Positions 60,506 to 64,000 of a stretch of 64,000 nucleotides of DNA are shown piece by piece; position 1 is the first letter of the stretch; every line of letters begins with the position of its first letter. The notes under the pieces were generated by a model, which did not search any database, had not been told where the DNA came from, and saw only the letters and a program-made list of their open reading frames with translations. The stretch comes from an uncultured Alphaproteobacteria bacterium (GTDB lineage: Bacteria > Pseudomonadota > Alphaproteobacteria > Rs-D84). The stretch lies in assembly GCA_944393245.1 (NCBI GenBank), contig CALXZM010000002.1:62001-126000 (forward strand), read 5' to 3'. The position numbers were made by a program, and so were the translations under genes.

Positions 60506-61585
60506 TCAGAACTGCAATCTTAAACGCAACCCCAGGTCAATCATGCTTAAACGGCCACTTTCATACCAGTTTGTGTAATGATATACACTGTCGTATGGGG
60601 CTGGATATTCACTGCCCGCGCCGTCGCCCAACCATTCTGTTTGCGAAACGATAATACTGCCAGATGTTCTGACCTTGCCCAAATTAGTATATCTGACAAA
60701 GAAATCAATTTTTATCCCGCCATCCATTTCCGTGGTCAGACCACCTTCGAACATAAAGGCAAATTCTTCGGATGTGCCACCGTTATGATACGCATAAACA
60801 TCAGAAATCCCGGTTAAATCGCCAGGCCCCGCAACACTGGGTTCCATTTCAGAATAAAACGTATCATCATATACAACGTAATCAGCAATTGTGTTTAATG
60901 CAATACCAACACCAACACCAATATATGGACGCAACATTCCGCCCGCCAGATATCCAGTGTATGAATCTATGTTATAATATAAATTCAACATGGTTGCATT
61001 TGATGTAATCGCGCCACCGTCGACAGTTGCCTCTACATATCCGCCAATGCCGTCCGCAGATTGCACAACACTGGGGTACGCAATGCCGGAATAGCGCAAA
61101 TAACCAAAATCAACACGCAAATCATTATTTATCGACGCACCAACTGATAACTGTAACGGTATTACGGTATCGGTGTCAAAGTCAGCCTCTTGAAAAGCAC
61201 CAGGGACAAATTGCCCCAATTCTTCGTTCATGTAATCAGATAATATTGAACCACTGACACTGGCCGAATAACCAACAGACAAACCAACGTACAAACCACT
61301 GTCTGCCAAGCGATCAAAATCAGATGGTTGGTAATATTGACGCCCCGCGACCGATGTCGCATTTGACCCCACACGTGGCAAAGAACCAGTTACACGCGTA
61401 TTACTGGCCACATTCGGATTTGTTGTTTGGACAATCGTTCCACTGGTCGTTGGCAACATAACAACCTGGCCCGCGGCATTTGTACCCTGATATCCGCTGT
61501 ATACCGGATAAACCGTGGCATTTGCCCCGTGGGACACCCCGAACAAAACACCCGTCAACGCCGCAAGAAAGCCGACTTTTTTCAT
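60506..61585 (-). CDS. Outer-membrane beta-barrel protein
   Basis: A 359-residue protein with a signal peptide (GVLFGVSHGANA), a Thr/Val/Asn-rich linker and a barrel with recurrent strands (GLYVGLSVGYSASVSG, RVDFGYLRYSG, LRPYIGVGVGIALN, FMFEGGLTTEM) ending in LGLRLRLQF, a typical assembly signal. AAGGAAAATGG-type ribosome-binding site. It is the upstream neighbour of the glycine-zipper gene and probably shares its transcript. Confidence 0.75.
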   Translation of the reverse strand: MKKVGFLAALTGVLFGVSHGANATVYPVYSGYQGTNAAGQVVMLPTTSGTIVQTTNPNVASNTRVTGSLPRVGSNATSVAGRQYYQPSDFDRLADSGLYVGLSVGYSASVSGSILSDYMNEELGQFVPGAFQEADFDTDTVIPLQLSVGASINNDLRVDFGYLRYSGIAYPSVVQSADGIGGYVEATVDGGAITSNATMLNLYYNIDSYTGYLAGGMLRPYIGVGVGIALNTIADYVVYDDTFYSEMEPSVAGPGDLTGISDVYAYHNGGTSEEFAFMFEGGLTTEMDGGIKIDFFVRYTNLGKVRTSGSIIVSQTEWLGDGAGSEYPAPYDSVYHYTNWYESGRLSMIDLGLRLRLQF

Positions 61586-61670
61586 TGCCTTTCCATTTTC
61601 CTTTTAGTCCATTATATCATAAAAATAATTCTGATAAAAGTATTTAGTTTATTTCAAAAAATTAATAAAA

Positions 61671-61693
61671 TACCCCGCCGTATCCAGCGGGGT
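61671..61693 (-). terminator. Terminator of the outer-membrane gene
   Basis: ACCCCGC / GCGGGGT hairpin followed on the minus strand by a T-rich run, downstream of the gene at 61729. Confidence 0.7.
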
Positions 61694-61728
61694 AATTGTC
61701 CAATATATGTTAATTTGCTGTATTTGGT

Positions 61729-62727
61729 TTAAAACGCTAAATTCAGGCGAACACCAACTTCGGCCTTGACATCTGTGCCGTTTTGCGAATTCGCATGTGC
61801 GGTGTCAAATGTGTATTCACCGTACAGGGCAACCTGGACATTATCGGTCAACTGATTTGCCACAGACAAATTGACGATATATTCATCAAATCCGTCGTTC
61901 ATATCGGATAATGGGCCAACAATTCCCTGTACAATTGGATTAGCAGCAGCAGGAACTTCTGTTGCCAGACTTTTTACACCATTATCAGCATGATGATTGT
62001 ATTTAAAGCCTGCGCCCATTGACCAAGTGTCATTGAACTGATAAAACGCGTTCAGGCCAAAATTAATTTCTGTTGTGGATTTCAAATCAACGGAAATTTC
62101 AGATGGAATGCCCGCCAATGCCAACATTCCGCTCATTTCCGCATTCAAACCAGCAATATCAATAACGTTGTTGCTGTTACCGAATGTTTTCAAAACTTCC
62201 ACAAACGCGCTGGTGGTCAGTTTGCTCCACGTTTTACCGAAGCGAACCCCAACATCCGCACCCCAACGACCGTTGGAATAGTTGTCATACTGGAAGCCGG
62301 TCGCGGTATATGCACCACGCATTTTGTTAATACCGCCCAAGTGAGCATCGGCATAGATATCCAACACAATATCGTCGGACGTTTCAACCGCACGCCAAAT
62401 CAGTCCCAAACGGCCGTGATTCATACCCTTGCGGTCAATATCGGCATCGTGTGTGTATGCAAACGCACCACGAATTGCAATGCGGTCTGTGATACCGATA
62501 CCTAAATCTTCCTGAATACGCCAAATTGGGAATTCAACTTCGCCATCGTGGCCCTTCATTTTATGTGCATCGGAACTGTCCGCAACCTTTAACATCAATC
62601 CGCCTGATGTTTTTGAATAAAATTCACCGGCTGTCGGCATGTATAACGGATTTTCCAAATTAGCAGCCATCGCAGGTGTTGCCAAAACAGATGCGGCAAC
62701 CGCCAATTTTAAACTTTTTTTCATCAT
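61729..62727 (-). CDS. Outer-membrane porin-like protein
   Basis: A 332-residue protein with signal peptide ending AMAAN. About twelve amphipathic strands are visible (IAIRGAFAYTHDADID, GADVGVRFGKTWSKL, MGAGFKYNHHAD, VALYGEYTFDTAH) and the final strand is VGVRLNLAF. AAGGAG precedes the ATG. Two direct repeats, TTGCCAATAATGGG on the minus strand, sit upstream and may form promoters or operators. Substrates are unknown. Confidence 0.8.
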   Translation of the reverse strand: MMKKSLKLAVAASVLATPAMAANLENPLYMPTAGEFYSKTSGGLMLKVADSSDAHKMKGHDGEVEFPIWRIQEDLGIGITDRIAIRGAFAYTHDADIDRKGMNHGRLGLIWRAVETSDDIVLDIYADAHLGGINKMRGAYTATGFQYDNYSNGRWGADVGVRFGKTWSKLTTSAFVEVLKTFGNSNNVIDIAGLNAEMSGMLALAGIPSEISVDLKSTTEINFGLNAFYQFNDTWSMGAGFKYNHHADNGVKSLATEVPAAANPIVQGIVGPLSDMNDGFDEYIVNLSVANQLTDNVQVALYGEYTFDTAHANSQNGTDVKAEVGVRLNLAF

Positions 62728-62764
62728 TTAACTCCTTGTATTGTGATGAAGTAATCACACGGCC

Positions 62765-62815
62765 CCCATTATTGGCAAAACCGCGGGTCATATCCGCCCC
62801 GCCCATTATTGGCAA
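62765..62815 (-). promoter_or_regulatory. Duplicated 14-bp site upstream of the porin-like gene
   Basis: TTGCCAATAATGGG on the minus strand at 62765-62778 and 62802-62815, 37 bases apart. Each starts with a -35-like TTGCCA, so tandem promoters or paired operators are possible. Confidence 0.4.
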
Positions 62816-62955
62816 CAGTGCGTTTTTATGATATAACCATATTTAGGGTGCTATATTATGTGAATAAAGTCAAAGACTAATTTACCATGACTTGTAATAT
62901 CAGCAAACCGACCTATAATATCATGAACAAGGTTTTTAATCCCAAGGGGGTTCGC

Positions 62956-63510
62956 ATGAACGACGATTTTAACAAAAATATGCAGATTATTACAGGTGCC
63001 AATCCGCAAAACAGCACGGTCAAACAACTGACAGATGCCGACAAGAAAAAAATTTCTGATGCTTATTTTAACTTGTTCTTTAACCTGACGTTTACAAATT
63101 GGATACGGGGCGGAAATTTGGGTAATGCATGGTACAAGGCATTGTCACAAATCAAACAATTCGTGGGCGCAAAACAACCGTCTAATCCAGCAACAATGTA
63201 CATGCGTCAAATTTGTGCGGCGCATAATGCACGTTGGGCCCAGGTTATGATGACCAACAAACATCGCGATGATGTGTTGGATGCCACCCCAGAACAAAAA
63301 CAACAGTGGAATGCGCGCACGGCACAAAATACCACCAATGCGCTAAAAATATTAAATGACACCGTTGCCGCATATACAGCAACACAACAAAAAGACACCC
63401 AGCAATCGCAAGTGTCACAATCAGACGCAATCAAAATCGCCGCACAAAAAATGCAGATGATGATATTGATGCAAATGCGTCAAAAGCAAAATGGTGGAAT
63501 GGTCGCATAA
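62956..63510 (+). CDS. Hypothetical helical protein with Gln-rich tail
   Basis: A 184-residue soluble helical protein. Residues ~30-90 contain a Trp/Phe-rich segment (NLFFNLTFTNWIRGGNLG), and the C-terminus is Gln/Met-rich (IAAQKMQMMILMQMRQK). The start at 62956 is chosen for AAGGGGG upstream; in-frame ATGs at 62887 and 62923 lack it. No family recognised. A terminator follows. Confidence 0.6.
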   Translation: MNDDFNKNMQIITGANPQNSTVKQLTDADKKKISDAYFNLFFNLTFTNWIRGGNLGNAWYKALSQIKQFVGAKQPSNPATMYMRQICAAHNARWAQVMMTNKHRDDVLDATPEQKQQWNARTAQNTTNALKILNDTVAAYTATQQKDTQQSQVSQSDAIKIAAQKMQMMILMQMRQKQNGGMVA

Positions 63511-63513
63511 AAT

Positions 63514-63533
63514 ATCCCGCAATTTTTGCGGGA
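63514..63533. terminator. Bidirectional terminator
   Basis: ATCCCGC / GCGGGAT hairpin followed by a T run, between two convergent genes. Confidence 0.8.
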
Positions 63534-63537
63534 TTTT

Positions 63538-63996
63538 TTATTTATGTTTATATGCAAAAACACATGGCACTAATTTATTTATATCCGCCGCGCCAAACCA
63601 CGCACGCGGTATAATCACAGAATTATTTTGACCAGCCGACATTTTGGGCTGTATCGCGCCTGTATCTGCATTTATAATTTGCGACAATTTAATGGGTATA
63701 TCTTTATCATCCCCAGGAACAATAAAATATATCGTATCACCCGCAATGATTTCATTGCGTAATTCCATTATGATTTTGTCGGAATCTGTGGCCGTTATTA
63801 CGCCCGCCGCATGCCAATCTGATACAGAACGCGCCGTTTCATAATTATGTGCATCCGGCCCGACCGGCCCATCAAAAAACGCCGTTGTATAACCACGTGT
63901 TTCCAAACGATTTAACATTTCCATAAATGGCCCAACATCAAAATTATCTGGATCACGCGCATATGCATCCATTGCGCAACGATATGCATGCACCAC
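63538..63996 (-). CDS. Hypothetical protein, probably cut by the window edge
   Basis: At least 152 residues; the first ATG in view is 4 bases from the window end, so the true start may lie outside. The visible part is soluble with a mixed alpha/beta pattern (RGYTTAFFDGPVGPDAH, IAGDTIYFIVPGDDKD). No family recognised. Confidence 0.45.
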   Translation of the reverse strand: MVHAYRCAMDAYARDPDNFDVGPFMEMLNRLETRGYTTAFFDGPVGPDAHNYETARSVSDWHAAGVITATDSDKIIMELRNEIIAGDTIYFIVPGDDKDIPIKLSQIINADTGAIQPKMSAGQNNSVIIPRAWFGAADINKLVPCVFAYKHK

Positions 63997-64000
63997 AGAA

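Overview
The window reads as a chromosomal segment of an anaerobic, host-associated alphaproteobacterium with a small, moderately AT-rich genome. I think an uncultured gut lineage is likeliest, but the sequence does not name the taxon. The evidence is: Gram-negative envelope genes (lptE, lptM-like, lgt, several outer-membrane barrels, many lipoproteins); an oxygen-sensitive class III ribonucleotide reductase with its radical-SAM activase; a two-cluster ferredoxin; a lone VirB11-type ATPase; and typical alphaproteobacterial blocks such as lptE-holA. Housekeeping genes include dnaB, priA, miaA, gap, parC, rpmG, zapA, radC, map, holA, tag, lgt and glyS, plus tRNAs for Asp, Glu, Leu and Ser.

Layout. 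1-6.9 kb holds remnants of a podovirus-like phage packaging module (small virion-like protein, terminase, portal, two small genes). Its terminase is cut in two by an oppositely oriented block of dnaB, a repressor-like regulator and an unknown gene. 6.9-15.2 kb is mixed: lipoproteins, VirB11, an immunity-like membrane protein, PriA, a kinase-like protein, MiaA and GAPDH. 15.3-20.6 kb is a surface-lipoprotein island: three TbpB-like lipoproteins alternate with glycine-rich genes, and two share a nearly identical 563-bp 3' end. 21-27.3 kb has three tRNAs with scars, a kinase-like gene between duplicated tRNA-Glu ends, a glycosyltransferase, oleate hydratase, an LptM-like lipoprotein and rpmG. 27.3-29.9 kb has a Slam-type translocon next to a fourth TbpB-like lipoprotein, which gives the island a probable export route. 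30-41.5 kb holds parC, two paralogous peptidoglycan-hydrolase-like proteins, membrane proteins of unknown role, zapA, radC, map, holA and lptE. 41.5-45 kb is the anaerobic reductase operon behind two NrdR boxes, with the glycyl-radical domain encoded by a separate 62-codon gene. 45-52.4 kb has tag, an outer-membrane barrel, a hydrolase behind a MerR-type promoter, a heterodimeric ABC exporter, HNH nuclease and lysozyme. 52.9-53.96 kb is an unusual tRNA-Ser locus flanked by tandem repeats made of tRNA pieces. 54-64 kb has rmlB, lgt, a BI-1 protein, ferredoxin, glycyl-tRNA synthetase and an envelope-protein cluster.

The strongest leads are the split anaerobic reductase, the split terminase with both halves apparently intact, the Slam/lipoprotein system with signs of gene conversion, and the repeated duplication of tRNA ends. 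Several genes (dnaB, virB11, miaA, lptM-like) also appear to be transcribed from their own start codon, i.e. leaderless. No complete new defence or mobile system can be demonstrated from the sequence alone.
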